From: Arthrobacter sulfonylureivorans
Lineage (GTDB): Bacteria; Actinomycetota; Actinomycetes; Actinomycetales; Micrococcaceae
NCBI GenBank assembly: GCA_004000035.1
Contig: RJAE01000002.1
Coordinates: forward strand, 434,001 to 498,000
Length of the DNA: 64,000 nucleotides
Reading direction: 5' to 3'
The notes under the pieces were generated by a model that saw only the letters and a list, made by a program, of their open reading frames with translations, had not been told where the DNA came from and did not search any database. Position 1 is the stretch's first letter. Every line of letters begins with the position of its first letter. The translations under genes were made by a program, and so were the position numbers. This document shows, piece by piece, positions 34,686 to 46,402 of the stretch.

Positions 34686-34949
34686 ACGCGTCGACGCTCC
34701 AACCGCAACCCGGGTATTGCTAAAGGCATCTTGCAGGGGCCGGACCGGCGCGGCAGCCAATCTGTTGTTGAACCTGCCGCAGGTGATGGCGGCACTGGCC
34801 GCGGCCGCGCTGATCGGATTCGTGGACTGCCGGCTGTTGATCCTGACGGCCGCGGCCGGCTGCCTGCTGCCGGCTGCCGGCTGCCTGCTGCGTATCCTGC
34901 CGATGCTCAGCAAGGCCGGCCGGCGGACGGCGGACGGGCCGGCTTCCGC
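34686..34949 (+). pseudogene. Possible membrane-protein remnant (major facilitator-like fragment)
   Basis: The 264-bp gap between the hydrolase and the coiled-coil gene holds an open frame with a hydrophobic stretch (LLNLPQVMAALAAAALIGFV, then VDCRLLILTAAAGCLL). It resembles helices 10-11 of a drug-efflux major facilitator, followed by a short basic tail. No start codon with a ribosome-binding site is evident, and GGCTGCCTGCTGCCGG-like direct repeats interrupt it. It is offered as a decayed fragment; it could also be chance high-GC sequence. Confidence 0.25.
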
Positions 34950-35594
34950 CTAAATGCTGTGACTGCCGCCTTCGCCGTGGCGCGGGTCATCGGTATACCG
35001 AGGGTCGTCGGCCTGCCGCGTGTCGTCGATGTGGCGGCCGGCCTCGTCGCCTTGTGCTGCAGCAGCATCGCCCTCGCGGGCGGTGTCCGCTCCCGGGCCC
35101 GTGCCACGGGTCGTATCCGTGTCGGCCGGGCGGCCGGTATCTTCCCGACGGTCGGTACCGGCGTCGCCGCGCTGGGCGCCGCCGTCGTGATGGCGTTCTG
35201 ACCTGCTATCACGGTCCTTGGTGTTAACGTCCGGGTCCAGGTCATCGGCCTTGCGCAGCGTCTCCTCACTCTCGCGCCGGATTCCCTGCGCGTCCTGCTG
35301 CCGCCGCTCGGCGTCCTGGCGCAGTCGCTCGGCTTCAATTTTGGCCCGCTCCGCCTCGGCGTCCGCGCGCTGGGCCTCGGCCTGCGCCTGCATCGCGTCT
35401 GCCTCACGCTCCCGCGCCTCCACCGACGACGCCTGTGCGCCCTGCCGCATCTCCGCCGCCTGCCGGCGGTGCTCTTCCTGCTCTTCGAGCTTGCGCTGCG
35501 TGCTCCGCTTCCGAGCAAAGAAGACGATGACTCCGATGATGATCAGGAGTACAACTATCGCGACGATGATGCCGACAATCATTCCGGTATCCAT
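34950..35594 (-). CDS. Single-pass membrane protein with coiled coil and charged tail
   Basis: A 214-residue protein. One N-terminal transmembrane helix (IVGIIVAIVVLLIIIGVIVFF, about residues 6-26) is followed by a Glu/Arg/Ala/Gln-rich coiled coil (about 30-115) with heptad-like EAERAKIEAERLRQDAERRQQ spacing. The Asp/Gly/Arg/Thr-rich C-terminus is probably disordered. GAGGAGGAG lies upstream of the ATG. It has no recognised family function; the cytoplasmic coiled coil could be a scaffold at the membrane. It is convergent with the hydrolase side and divergent from the oxidoreductase gene. Confidence 0.8.
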   Translation of the reverse strand: MDTGMIVGIIVAIVVLLIIIGVIVFFARKRSTQRKLEEQEEHRRQAAEMRQGAQASSVEAREREADAMQAQAEAQRADAEAERAKIEAERLRQDAERRQQDAQGIRRESEETLRKADDLDPDVNTKDRDSRSERHHDGGAQRGDAGTDRREDTGRPADTDTTRGTGPGADTAREGDAAAAQGDEAGRHIDDTRQADDPRYTDDPRHGEGGSHSI

Positions 35595-35766
35595 GTGCTG
35601 CTCCTCCTCGTAGTGTCGGACTCATAGTGTCGGAAATACTGAGCCTGCTTACTTTGTACCATCCATAGGTCTGCACCGGTAGGGCACAGCTTCCGCGCGG
35701 GAGCGATGGGACAAAGGTTGACCGTCCCCATGGACGTCCCAACCGGTAGGCGGCCAAGATGGAGCC

Positions 35767-36858
35767 ATGACACCATTGCCCCGCATCGCGCCGCCGCCCT
35801 GTCTCGCGCCCGGTTCGCCCGGCCCGCTCCAGGCCACCGGCCGGCCGCTGCGCTGGGGCGTGGTGTCCACCGGGGCCATCGCCACCCTGGTCAGCGAAGA
35901 CCTCGCCCGGTTGGCGGATGCCGTGCTGCAGGCGGTCAGCTCGCGCAACCATGCCAACGCCGTGGCCTTCCAGCGGCGGTTCGGCTTCGCCACTGCCTAT
36001 TTCGACGGCGATGCCGGCGCCGGCTACGACCAGCTCTTCGCCGACCCGGAGGTGGACGTGGTCTACGTGGCCACACCGCACGGCCAGCATTACGGGATCG
36101 CGCGGCGTGCCTTGGAAGCCGGCAAGCACGTGTTATGTGAAAAGTCGCTGACCATCAATGCGCGGGAAGCGCTGGAGCTGACCGAACTGGCGGCCGACCG
36201 CGGGCTGTTCCTGATGGAAGCGGTCTGGACGCGGTTCCTGCCCATCATCAACCGCGCGTGGGAGATCCTGGCCTCCGGCGAGCTCGGCGAGGTCCGCTGG
36301 GTGCAGGCCGACCTCGGTTTTCCTGCCGTCTACGATCCGGCAGCCCGGCTCTGGAACCCCGCCGCCGGCGGCGGTGCGCTGCTGGACCTGGGCGTCTATC
36401 CGCTGACCTGGGCCCTGGGAACGCTGGGCTTCCCGCAGACGGTTTCCGCCACCGGCCTGGTCAACGATGACGGCGTGGACGCCCAGAACGCCATGACGCT
36501 CAGCTATGGCTCGGGCGCACAGGCGCAGCTGGCCTGTTCGCTGCAGGCGGCCTCGCCTCGCACGGCAACGGTGGCCTGCACCGGCGGCTGGCTGAGGAGC
36601 AACGCGCCGCTGCATCACCCCACCGAGCTGACCATTGAGCCGCATTTGGGCGAGGCGCGGGTGGAAACCTTCCCGACGGTCGGCCACGGCTACGTTTTTG
36701 AACTGCGGGAAGTGACCCGGTGCATCCAGGCCGGCCTGCAGCAGAGCCCGACCATGCCGTGGGCCGACACCGTGGACACCATGCGGCTCTTCGACGGCGT
36801 GCGCGCCCAACTGGGCGTGAGCTACGCCAACGACCGTGCCGTCCCGGTCACGGACTGA
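35767..36858 (+). CDS. Gfo/Idh/MocA-family NAD(P)-dependent oxidoreductase
   Basis: A 363-residue sugar or polyol dehydrogenase-like protein. The Rossmann start (RWGVVSTGAIATLVSEDL, about 29-46) is followed by the DVVYVATPHGQHYGIA patch, the catalytic-lysine motif AGKHVLCEKSLTIN, and a C-terminal GFO_IDH_MocA domain with GGGALLDLGVYPLTWA. It resembles dimeric dihydrodiol or 1,5-anhydrofructose/xylose dehydrogenases. It lies near the carbohydrate island but has its own upstream region. Substrate unknown. Confidence 0.9.
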   Translation: MTPLPRIAPPPCLAPGSPGPLQATGRPLRWGVVSTGAIATLVSEDLARLADAVLQAVSSRNHANAVAFQRRFGFATAYFDGDAGAGYDQLFADPEVDVVYVATPHGQHYGIARRALEAGKHVLCEKSLTINAREALELTELAADRGLFLMEAVWTRFLPIINRAWEILASGELGEVRWVQADLGFPAVYDPAARLWNPAAGGGALLDLGVYPLTWALGTLGFPQTVSATGLVNDDGVDAQNAMTLSYGSGAQAQLACSLQAASPRTATVACTGGWLRSNAPLHHPTELTIEPHLGEARVETFPTVGHGYVFELREVTRCIQAGLQQSPTMPWADTVDTMRLFDGVRAQLGVSYANDRAVPVTD

Positions 36859-36869
36859 GCTGCGGAAGC

Positions 36870-36920
36870 ACGACGGCGGCCGGCGCGCCTTCCGCGTGAA
36901 GGTGCGCCGGCCGCCGTCGT
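36870..36920. terminator. Bidirectional terminator between oxidoreductase and icd
   Basis: A perfect 17-bp stem (36870-36886 with 36904-36920) lies between the two convergent genes. The left arm begins with the repeated intergenic word ACGACGGCGG. The right side reads AATTCAG after the stem; there is no long U tract. It probably serves both strands. Confidence 0.7.
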
Positions 36921-36963
36921 AATTCAGGGCCTGAAACCGGGCGGAGCCGCCCGGCGCCGGTGA

Positions 36964-39650
<2,687 letters not shown>

Positions 39651-41339
39651 CTAGTGGAAAAAGTGGCGTGCTCCGGTGAAGTACATGGTGATGCCGGCCG
39701 CTTGGGCCGCCGCCACTACTTCCTCGTCGCGGACGGAACCGCCCGGCTGCACCACGGCGCGGACGCCGGCGTCGATGAGGATCTGCAGTCCGTCGGCGAA
39801 CGGGAAGAAGGCGTCGGAAGCAGCTACGGCGCCGCGGGCCCGCTCGGGTGCTCCGGCGTCCTGGACATTGGCCGCTCCGCCGGCGGCGTCGGCCCCGCCG
39901 CCGACCGCCACGCCAAGGGTGTTGGCCCGTTCCACGGCCAGCCGGCAGGAATCCAGCCGGTTGACCTGGCCCATCCCGATGCCCACGGCCGCTCCATTGG
40001 CTGCGACCAGAATGGCGTTGGACTTGGCCGCGCGCACCGCGTGCCAGGCGAAGGCCAGGTCCGCCAGCGTTGCCTCGTCGGCGGCCGCGCCGGCGGCCAG
40101 CGTCCAGGTGGCGGGATCGTCGCCGTCGGCATCGATCCGGTCCGAGGCCTGCAGCAGCATGCCGCCGGAGACCTGCTTGTACTCGACCGTGTCCCGGGCG
40201 AAGCCCTCGGGCAGGACCAGCAGCCGGATGTTTTTCTTCTTCGACAGGATCTCCACGGCTTCCGGTTCGAAGCCCGGGGCCACAACCACCTCGGTGAAGA
40301 TGTCCTTGACGGTGTTGGCCATGCCGGCGGTCACCGTCCGGTTTGCTGCGATGACGCCGCCGAACGCGGACACCGGGTCGGTTGCGTGCGCTTTGGCATG
40401 CGCATCGGCGATCGGATCTGCGGCGCCCGGGGAGGCAACGGCGATGCCGCACGGGTTGGCGTGCTTGACCACGGCCACGGCCGGCTGGGCGAAATCGAAG
40501 GCTGCCCGCACGGCGGCATCGGCGTCGACGTAGTTGTTGAAGCTCATCGCCTTGCCGTGCAGCTGCACAGCCTGGGCGATGCCGGGCTCCGCGCCGGCCT
40601 CAACATACAGTGCGGCGGCCTGGTGCGGGTTTTCGCCGTAGCGCAGCGACTCGGAACGCTCCAGCGCCAGGCCCGCGTACGGCGGGAACTTCGGCGCTTC
40701 GGCCGAGCCGGATTCGGCAGCCTCGGCGTCGTCGCCGAACTGCTCGGCGGTCCACTTGGCCACGGCGGTGTCATACGCGGCGGTGTGCGCAAACGCCAGG
40801 GACGCCAGCCGGCGGCGGGTCTTCAGGTCGAAACCACCGGACGCGGCAGCCGCCACCACGTCACCGTAGCCGGCCGGATCAACGACCACCGCCACACTCG
40901 GATGGTTCTTCGCCGCGGCGCGCACCATCGAGGGTCCGCCAATGTCGATCTGTTCGACGACGTCGTCCTGGCTGGCACCGGATTTCACGGTCTGCACGAA
41001 CGGGTAGAGGTTGACCACCACCAGGTCGAACGGCTCGACGTCGAGCTCCTTGAGCTGCCGGACGTGGTCGTCCAGCCGGCGGTCGGCCAAGATGCCCGCG
41101 TGAACGCGTGGGTGCAGGGTCTTGACCCGGCCGTCCAGGCATTCCGGGAAGCCGGTGACCTCGGAGACCTCGGTGACTGGAACGCCCGCGGCGGCAATCT
41201 TCTTCGCCGTCGAGCCGGTGGACACTATGCTGACCCCGGCGGCGTGCAGGCCCTGCGCCAGCTCCTCCAGCCCAGTCTTGTCGTACACCGAGATCAACGC
41301 ACGGCGGATGGGAACACGGTCAAGCTGCTTCAAGCTCAC
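39651..41339 (-). CDS. purH: Bifunctional AICAR transformylase/IMP cyclohydrolase
   Basis: A 562-residue PurH that does the last two steps of IMP synthesis, using the 10-formyl-tetrahydrofolate supplied by FolD. The N-terminal cyclohydrolase domain starts [16 protein letters not shown] with [10 protein letters not shown]. The transformylase domain has [22 protein letters not shown] and the terminal [12 protein letters not shown] 41339 is chosen for GGAG six bases upstream; the longer frame start at 41378 lacks a site. Its usual partner purN is 10.5 kb away at 51886. Confidence 0.96.
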   Translation of the reverse strand: MSLKQLDRVPIRRALISVYDKTGLEELAQGLHAAGVSIVSTGSTAKKIAAAGVPVTEVSEVTGFPECLDGRVKTLHPRVHAGILADRRLDDHVRQLKELDVEPFDLVVVNLYPFVQTVKSGASQDDVVEQIDIGGPSMVRAAAKNHPSVAVVVDPAGYGDVVAAAASGGFDLKTRRRLASLAFAHTAAYDTAVAKWTAEQFGDDAEAAESGSAEAPKFPPYAGLALERSESLRYGENPHQAAALYVEAGAEPGIAQAVQLHGKAMSFNNYVDADAAVRAAFDFAQPAVAVVKHANPCGIAVASPGAADPIADAHAKAHATDPVSAFGGVIAANRTVTAGMANTVKDIFTEVVVAPGFEPEAVEILSKKKNIRLLVLPEGFARDTVEYKQVSGGMLLQASDRIDADGDDPATWTLAAGAAADEATLADLAFAWHAVRAAKSNAILVAANGAAVGIGMGQVNRLDSCRLAVERANTLGVAVGGGADAAGGAANVQDAGAPERARGAVAASDAFFPFADGLQILIDAGVRAVVQPGGSVRDEEVVAAAQAAGITMYFTGARHFFH

Positions 41340-41470
41340 GCAAATCTCCAAGGATGGATGGCTTCGGGGATTCTTCAAGTCTAGCGCCGGGCCCCTCCCC
41401 GGCCCCGAGTGTGAAGCCGGTCCGCGGTGTGGGTAACCTCATGAAGGCAGCAGAAGGAGAACAGAAGAAC

Positions 41471-42328
41471 ATGTCAGCACCGGCGGCGGAGGACGCGGCA
41501 CTGCGGATCGGCCGCTTTTCACTGGCGGTGTGGCTGGTCGGGCTGCTGATCCTCGGCGGAGCATTGGCCTTTGCCGCGCCACGGCTGCTGCCGCATCTGT
41601 TCAGCGCCGACTGGAACCAAGATTCTGCCGCACATTCCGCGGCAGAACCAGCGGCAGAGGCCGGCCCAGGTTCCGCGCCCGTCTCCAGTGGCGAAGGGGC
41701 CAGCGGGGACGGCGGGGCGGCCGGGGGCGGCGGGGCTGCCGGGGCTGCCGGCAGCGCCGGGGCAGCGGCGGAGGGCGAAACCCCGGTGCAATCCGACCGG
41801 GCCGGCAGTTATTCGGGCTCCGGCAACGCCGCCATCGACTACCAGCGGCCGGCCGGCTACAACGGCCCGTTCGAGGTCGTCGTCAACAGCGGCGTCGATG
41901 TCAGCGTGGCCGTGGATGACCCGGGAAATCCGGAGTGGCCGGTCCACTTCCTCTACAACTCCGCCGAACGGGCCGAACCGGCAGCCGGGCTTCTGGCCCC
42001 GGCACGGGACGAGTTCACCCTCACCGTCGAAGCCGAAGGCGACTGGCAGCTGGAGGTCCGCCCGGTCCCCTATGCCGAGCTGGAAGACGGCACCGTCTCC
42101 GGTGACGGCCCAGCCTTGGTGCGCTATGAGGGCGAGGAAGTGCTGGCCGAATTCACCTACACCGGGGAATCCAACATCGCCGTCTGGACCTGGCAGGAAT
42201 CTCGCCGGAACCTGGTGGTCAACAAGATCGGGAGCAGCTCCACCAGGTTCTCTTGGCAGCCGTACCCGGTGACGTATTTCCTGGTGGACACCACCGACGG
42301 CCAATGGAGCTTCCAGGTGGGCCGCTGA
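41471..42328 (+). CDS. Single-pass membrane protein with Gly/Ala-rich linker, unknown function
   Basis: A 285-residue protein. One transmembrane helix (LAVWLVGLLILGGALAFAA, about residues 18-36) is followed by an Ala/Gly/Ser/Glu-rich linker (about 55-115). An extracytoplasmic beta-rich domain follows, with GPFEVVVNSGVDVSVAVDD and a Trp-rich C-terminus (SWQPYPVTYFLVDTTDGQWSF). ATG 41471 follows AAGGAGAAC; an ATG ten codons earlier is possible. -10-like TAACCT lies at 41431-41436. It precedes the Ycf46 operon by 68 bp in the same direction but has no known family. Confidence 0.75.
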   Translation: MSAPAAEDAALRIGRFSLAVWLVGLLILGGALAFAAPRLLPHLFSADWNQDSAAHSAAEPAAEAGPGSAPVSSGEGASGDGGAAGGGGAAGAAGSAGAAAEGETPVQSDRAGSYSGSGNAAIDYQRPAGYNGPFEVVVNSGVDVSVAVDDPGNPEWPVHFLYNSAERAEPAAGLLAPARDEFTLTVEAEGDWQLEVRPVPYAELEDGTVSGDGPALVRYEGEEVLAEFTYTGESNIAVWTWQESRRNLVVNKIGSSSTRFSWQPYPVTYFLVDTTDGQWSFQVGR

Positions 42329-42349
42329 GGACCACGCCCGAACTGTGCC

Positions 42350-42390
42350 TAAAGTAGAGCCAGATCCCGAGTCAGTTCCTTCAAGGGGAG
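42350..42390 (+). promoter_or_regulatory. Probable promoter and ribosome-binding site of the Ycf46-like operon
   Basis: TAAAGT (42350-42355) is a fair -10 hexamer, with no convincing -35. AAGGGGAG (42383-42390) is a strong ribosome-binding site six bases before the ATPase ATG at 42397. The operon may thus start here rather than read through from the membrane protein gene upstream. Confidence 0.4.
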
Positions 42391-42396
42391 ATACCC

Positions 42397-44046
42397 ATGT
42401 CGTTTGCCGAAACGCTTGACCAGGCGTTCAAGGCCCGCATCCCCGTGCTGTACGTGGAGAGCCACGAAGAGTCACGGGTGCACGCCGAAGTGCTCAAGTG
42501 CGCCGCCGCCCTGCGCACGCCGCGGCCGGTGTGGACCTGGAATGCCAGCAGCGGGCTGATCTCCCCCAGCGACGGCCAGCAGTCCAACACCACCGCCCCG
42601 GCGCGGGCCCTGGACCGGGTGCTCGGCACGCATGACCCAAGCGTTTTCATCTTCTTCGACCTGCACGCCTACTTCGGCACCGACCAGCGTCCGGCGGATC
42701 CCGAAGTGGTCCGAAAAGTCCGCGAAGTCTCCGCCGCCTTCCGGCAGGGCAACGCCGGGCGGGTGCTGATCATCGTGGCCCCGCTGCTACGGATTCCGCC
42801 CGAGCTGGACAAAGCCGTCACGCTGGTGGACTTTCCACTGCCCAGCCATGCCGAGATCCAGGCGATGCTCACCCACATGATCAGCCAAAATTCCGACGGC
42901 GGACGGATCAAGGTCGCGCTCAGCGAAGCCGACCAAGAGAACATGGTCCAGGCGGCGCTCGGCCTGACCATGGCGGAAGCAGAGAACGCCTTTGCCCGCG
43001 CCATGGTCGACGACGGCGAGTTGACCGCCGACGACGTCCAGGTGGTGCTGGACGAAAAGCGCCAGACCATCCGTAAGTCCGGGCTGCTGGATTATGTGGA
43101 CGTCAAGATCAGCCTGGACGAGGTCGGCGGCCTGAATAACCTCAAGCGGTGGCTGGCCAAGCGCCAGGGATCCTGGCTGGATGCCGCCGCGGACTTCGGC
43201 CTCCCCTCCCCCAAGGGCGTGCTGATCACCGGCGTCCCCGGCTGCGGGAAGTCCCTGACCGCCAAGGCAATGGCTTCGGGCTGGGGGCTGCCGCTGCTGC
43301 GCATGGACATCGGCCGGGTGTTCTCCGGGCTGGTGGGCTCCAGCGAGCAGAACATGCGGAACGCCATCGCCACTGCCGAAGCCATTTCCCCCGCCATCCT
43401 ATGGATCGACGAGATTGAGAAGGGCTTCGCCGGCACCAACGGCGAAGGAGATTCGGGCACCTCCGCCCGGGTCTTCGCATCCTTCCTGACCTGGATGCAG
43501 GAGAAACGCCATCCGGTGTTCGTCGTCGCCACCGCCAACAACATCGACCGGCTGCCGCCGGAGTTCATGCGCAAGGGCCGGTTCGACGAAATCTTCTTCG
43601 TCGACCTGCCCAGCGACGCCGAACGCCGGGTGATCTGGCAGATCCAGATGGCTGGCCAGAGCACGCCGGCCAACCAACTGGGCGCCATCGCCGACGATCC
43701 AGCCGCCGTCGAACTCCTCGCCGGCGCTTCCGAGAACTACTCCGGTGCGGAGATCGAGCAGGCCGTGATCGCCGCGCTCTTCGACGCGTACGCGGAACAC
43801 CGCCACGTGCTGCTGGCCGACCTGCAGCGCGCCGTGTCCAACATGATCCCGCTGGCCATCACCCAGGCGGAGGAAGTCAGCGCCATCCGGCAATGGGCGG
43901 CGTTGCGGGCTGTCGGTGCCACCGGCAGCGAGGACCTTGACACCGGTACCCCGCGCGCGGCTGATCCGCAGCAACCCGCCGCCGGCACCCGGCCGGCCGT
44001 AGCGGCGGGCCAGCCGGTCCGCGGCGGCCGCACCGTGGACTTCTAG
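42397..44046 (+). CDS. AAA+ ATPase, Ycf46-like
   Basis: A 549-residue AAA+ ATPase. Residues 1-~210 form the degenerate N-terminal RecA-like domain of the Ycf46 group (ARIPVLYVESHEESRV). The AAA domain has Walker A GVPGCGKS (279-286), Walker B WIDE (D338, E339), sensor TANNID and the arginine-finger region RKGRFDE. A Pro/Ala-rich tail ends in GGRTVDF. Ycf46 is a plastid/cyanobacterial protein of poorly known role. Here it leads a six-gene operon with DUF2997, radical SAM and DUF1257 genes. The last seven residues match the C-termini of two membrane proteins of the same operon. Confidence 0.9.
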   Translation: MSFAETLDQAFKARIPVLYVESHEESRVHAEVLKCAAALRTPRPVWTWNASSGLISPSDGQQSNTTAPARALDRVLGTHDPSVFIFFDLHAYFGTDQRPADPEVVRKVREVSAAFRQGNAGRVLIIVAPLLRIPPELDKAVTLVDFPLPSHAEIQAMLTHMISQNSDGGRIKVALSEADQENMVQAALGLTMAEAENAFARAMVDDGELTADDVQVVLDEKRQTIRKSGLLDYVDVKISLDEVGGLNNLKRWLAKRQGSWLDAAADFGLPSPKGVLITGVPGCGKSLTAKAMASGWGLPLLRMDIGRVFSGLVGSSEQNMRNAIATAEAISPAILWIDEIEKGFAGTNGEGDSGTSARVFASFLTWMQEKRHPVFVVATANNIDRLPPEFMRKGRFDEIFFVDLPSDAERRVIWQIQMAGQSTPANQLGAIADDPAAVELLAGASENYSGAEIEQAVIAALFDAYAEHRHVLLADLQRAVSNMIPLAITQAEEVSAIRQWAALRAVGATGSEDLDTGTPRAADPQQPAAGTRPAVAAGQPVRGGRTVDF

Positions 44047-44073
44047 ACAGCAGCCGACTCCGAAGGAGAAGCG

Positions 44074-44283
44074 ATGGACCAGCAACAACTCATTGTCACG
44101 GTCGGACCCGACGGCGCCGTGGCGGCCGAAACCCGCAACATCTTCGGCGCCGACTGCCTGGACTACATCACCGTGCTGGAAGACCTACTGGAAGCGGAAA
44201 CCGTCTCCAGCTCCTACACCGAGGACTACGCCCGCACCGCGGTCACCGCCAGCGACTACGTACACAATGAGTCGGCAGACTAG
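44074..44283 (+). CDS. DUF2997-family small protein
   Basis: A 69-residue protein matching the DUF2997 pattern: QLIVTVGPDGAVAAETRNI, then GADC with a conserved Cys (C28), then a short helix with LEDLLEAE and a tail with EDY. The family has no known biochemical role and is typically seen beside DUF1257 (Ycf35) genes. It is 27 bp after the ATPase, and its end overlaps the radical SAM gene by 17 bp. It could be a substrate or adaptor of the radical SAM protein, but that is speculation. Confidence 0.75.
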   Translation: MDQQQLIVTVGPDGAVAAETRNIFGADCLDYITVLEDLLEAETVSSSYTEDYARTAVTASDYVHNESAD

Positions 44284-45106
44284 CCTCGGAGCGCCCGATC
44301 AGCTAGCCGGACGGGTACCGGAATCCCGGATCAACAACGGCTCCGTTCCGGCGCGGACCGACGCCGGATCCATCAGGTATGCGCGGTTCCTTCCGGCCAC
44401 CGACGCGGAGGGACCCGGCCGGCGGGCTGCGCTCTGGCTGCAAGGCTGCTCCATCCGGTGCTCCGGCTGCTTCAACCCCCACCTCTGGGCGGACCGCGGC
44501 GCAGACCTCGTTTCGACCGCGGAACTCGCTGCCGACATGGTTGAGCAGGCCGTGACTGCCGGGTCCGAGGGACTGACCCTGCTGGGCGGCGAACCCTTCG
44601 AGCAGGCGGCGGCCAGCGCCGTCGTCGCGCGTTCCTTCCGGGACGCCGGGCTGTCGGTGATGACCTTCACCGGCTACCGGCATCAGGACCTGCAGCGCTG
44701 GGCGGCGGACCGGGAGGACATCGCCGGCCTGCTCGCTGCCACCGACCTGCTGGCGGACGGGCCCTACCTTCAGGACCGGCCCGACCTGCAACGGCCGTGG
44801 ATCGGCTCCACCAATCAGGGCCTGACCGCGCTGACCGGCCGGTACCGGAAGCTGTTGGAGGACATCGGCGCGCAGCCGGACCGGATCGAAATCCGGATTG
44901 CAACCGACGGCACCGTCGGGCTGAACGGCTGGGCTTCCGATGACCAATTGGACGCCCTGTTGGCCGACTTGGGGACCCGTGCCGACCGGCCCGGCGCCAG
45001 GCCTAAAGCCCCCGGCGCGGTTGCCTCCGCCACCCGCCACGCTCTTGACCCCACATTCATACCCCGCCCGGTCCCGGCCGGCACCCGATCAGGAGAAACC
45101 CCATGA
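44267..45106 (+). CDS. Radical SAM protein, NrdG-like 4Fe-4S activase family
   Basis: A 279-residue protein with the radical SAM cluster motif C61-SIR-C65-SG-C68 in LQGCSIRCSGCFN, followed by LLGGEPFEQ (SAM-binding GGE) and VMTFTGYR. This is the layout of the short NrdG-type activases. No ribonucleotide reductase or other glycyl-radical gene lies nearby, so its target is probably a protein of this operon. ATG 44267 lies inside the DUF2997 gene, and the stop overlaps the DUF1257 start. The last ~55 residues are Pro/Ala/Arg-rich and not part of the fold. Confidence 0.88.
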   Translation: MSRQTSLGAPDQLAGRVPESRINNGSVPARTDAGSIRYARFLPATDAEGPGRRAALWLQGCSIRCSGCFNPHLWADRGADLVSTAELAADMVEQAVTAGSEGLTLLGGEPFEQAAASAVVARSFRDAGLSVMTFTGYRHQDLQRWAADREDIAGLLAATDLLADGPYLQDRPDLQRPWIGSTNQGLTALTGRYRKLLEDIGAQPDRIEIRIATDGTVGLNGWASDDQLDALLADLGTRADRPGARPKAPGAVASATRHALDPTFIPRPVPAGTRSGETP

Positions 45107-45585
45107 GTGTTTCCGTGCTGCTCATCCCGGCCGCCATCGCCGCAGTTGCCGCCGTCAATGCCGCCATCGACAACAAGGCCAAGAACCACCAAACGAATAA
45201 GGCCGATGAAGTTGAATCGGTGCCGCAGGTCCAGGTGCGGACGCGCATGAAGGACCTGGATCTGCTGCAGGCTGCCCTGGCGGACACGCAGGCGGAGGTC
45301 ACCCAGGCCGCGGAAAACTCCATCGAGGCCGCCTGGACGGATGCGACGGCCGTGTTCGATCGCGACGCCGAAGGCATCTGGCAGGTCCACTTCAGCGGTG
45401 AGGATGTTGACCGGCAGCGCGCGGCGGAAATCGTCCAGGCCATCGACGACGCCTACGCCCGGAGGGTCCAGCAAGCGGTGGTCCGGAGGCTGCGCGAACG
45501 GGCGCACACCGCTGGTCTGGAACTCGCATCGGAAACCGTTGAAGAAGACCAAAGCGTCACCATGGTCCTGAATGTCCGCCGCTGA
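45103..45585 (+). CDS. DUF1257 (Ycf35-like) protein with N-terminal membrane segment
   Basis: A 160-residue protein. Residues ~45-160 follow the DUF1257/Ycf35 pattern: TRMKDLDLLQAALADTQAEV near the start, VFDRDAEGIWQVHFSGED in the middle, and a final RRLRERAHTAGLELASETVEED with VLNVRR. Unlike the soluble plastid-type proteins, it starts with a hydrophobic helix (VSVLLIPAAIAAVAAVNAAI), which suggests membrane tethering. It is coupled to the radical SAM gene by an ATGA overlap, and its end overlaps the next gene by 14 bp. Function unknown. Confidence 0.8.
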   Translation: MSVSVLLIPAAIAAVAAVNAAIDNKAKNHQTNKADEVESVPQVQVRTRMKDLDLLQAALADTQAEVTQAAENSIEAAWTDATAVFDRDAEGIWQVHFSGEDVDRQRAAEIVQAIDDAYARRVQQAVVRRLRERAHTAGLELASETVEEDQSVTMVLNVRR

Positions 45586-46402
45586 CCACTACCCCGCCAC
45601 CACCGGCCGGACAGGCAGGCCGCCGGTCCTCTGGCTGGTGGCCGGCAGCCTGTGGTTGCTGCTGGCGCTGCTCGGCGCCGGGTTCTTGGGCTGGGCTGGC
45701 TTCCTGGTCATCGGCCTGTTGGCCCGCCGTGCCGCCTGGCTCTCCGCCGCCGGTCTGTATCTGGTGGTGCTGCTGGTCTCGCTGACCATGAACCCGGAAG
45801 CCGGCGGCACCGCCCGCATCCTGCTGTGGACCATCAGCTCCCTGCATGCGCTGGGCATCAATCCGGCTTGGCTGCGCAACCGCTGGGAGCTGGCCTCCCG
45901 TTCCTCCGGTACTGCATGGTCCGCCCTCATCCGCCGCACACCAGCGGACGTTGGGACAGAAACAACGACGGCGCGTCCCACCGCCCGGGCGATCTTCGGC
46001 CGCGGTTCCCGCACTGCTGCCGCGTTCCCTTCCGGCACAGCCCCGGCCCCGCGCCCGACAGGCAGGACGGCCGAGTTCCTCAACGATCCCGGGCTCGATG
46101 CCAGCAACTACTACGCCCGCGCCACCGTTTCCCCAGCCGCCGGGTCTTCGCGGCCTGCGGCCGATCCGGTGGACGTCAACAGCGCGTCTGCGGCAGCGTT
46201 GCAGAAACTGAACGGAATCAGCAGGCACAAGGCACGCAAGGCCGTCCGGCTGCGCAACGAACGCGGACCGTTCCGCTCGGTAGAAGACTTCGGCACCGCA
46301 CTGGGGATCTCCCAACCCGACCTGGTGGTGTTGCGTCCGCACCTGGCCTGCAAGCTCCCGCCGGCCCAGCCGGTGTCCTTCGGAAGGTCGGTGGATTACT
46401 GA
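45572..46402 (+). CDS. Membrane protein with C-terminal ComEA-like helix-hairpin-helix domain (1)
   Basis: A 276-residue protein. Two or three hydrophobic helices (about residues 18-75) are followed by INPAWLRNRWE, a variable linker (about 100-185) and an HhH domain: VDVNSASAAALQKLNGISRH through FRSVEDFGTALGI. HhH domains of this type bind DNA in ComEA, or proteins in relatives. The extreme C-terminus is FGRSVDY, shared in pattern with the next protein (FGRIVDY) and the ATPase (GGRTVDF). The stop overlaps the next start (TGATG). Confidence 0.85.
   Translation: MSAADHYPATTGRTGRPPVLWLVAGSLWLLLALLGAGFLGWAGFLVIGLLARRAAWLSAAGLYLVVLLVSLTMNPEAGGTARILLWTISSLHALGINPAWLRNRWELASRSSGTAWSALIRRTPADVGTETTTARPTARAIFGRGSRTAAAFPSGTAPAPRPTGRTAEFLNDPGLDASNYYARATVSPAAGSSRPAADPVDVNSASAAALQKLNGISRHKARKAVRLRNERGPFRSVEDFGTALGISQPDLVVLRPHLACKLPPAQPVSFGRSVDY

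Noticed and set aside
44267-45106. Radical SAM gene as the activase of an anaerobic ribonucleotide reductase
   Set aside because: No nrdD or other glycyl-radical enzyme gene lies in the window, and the operon context is DUF2997/DUF1257/AAA+.
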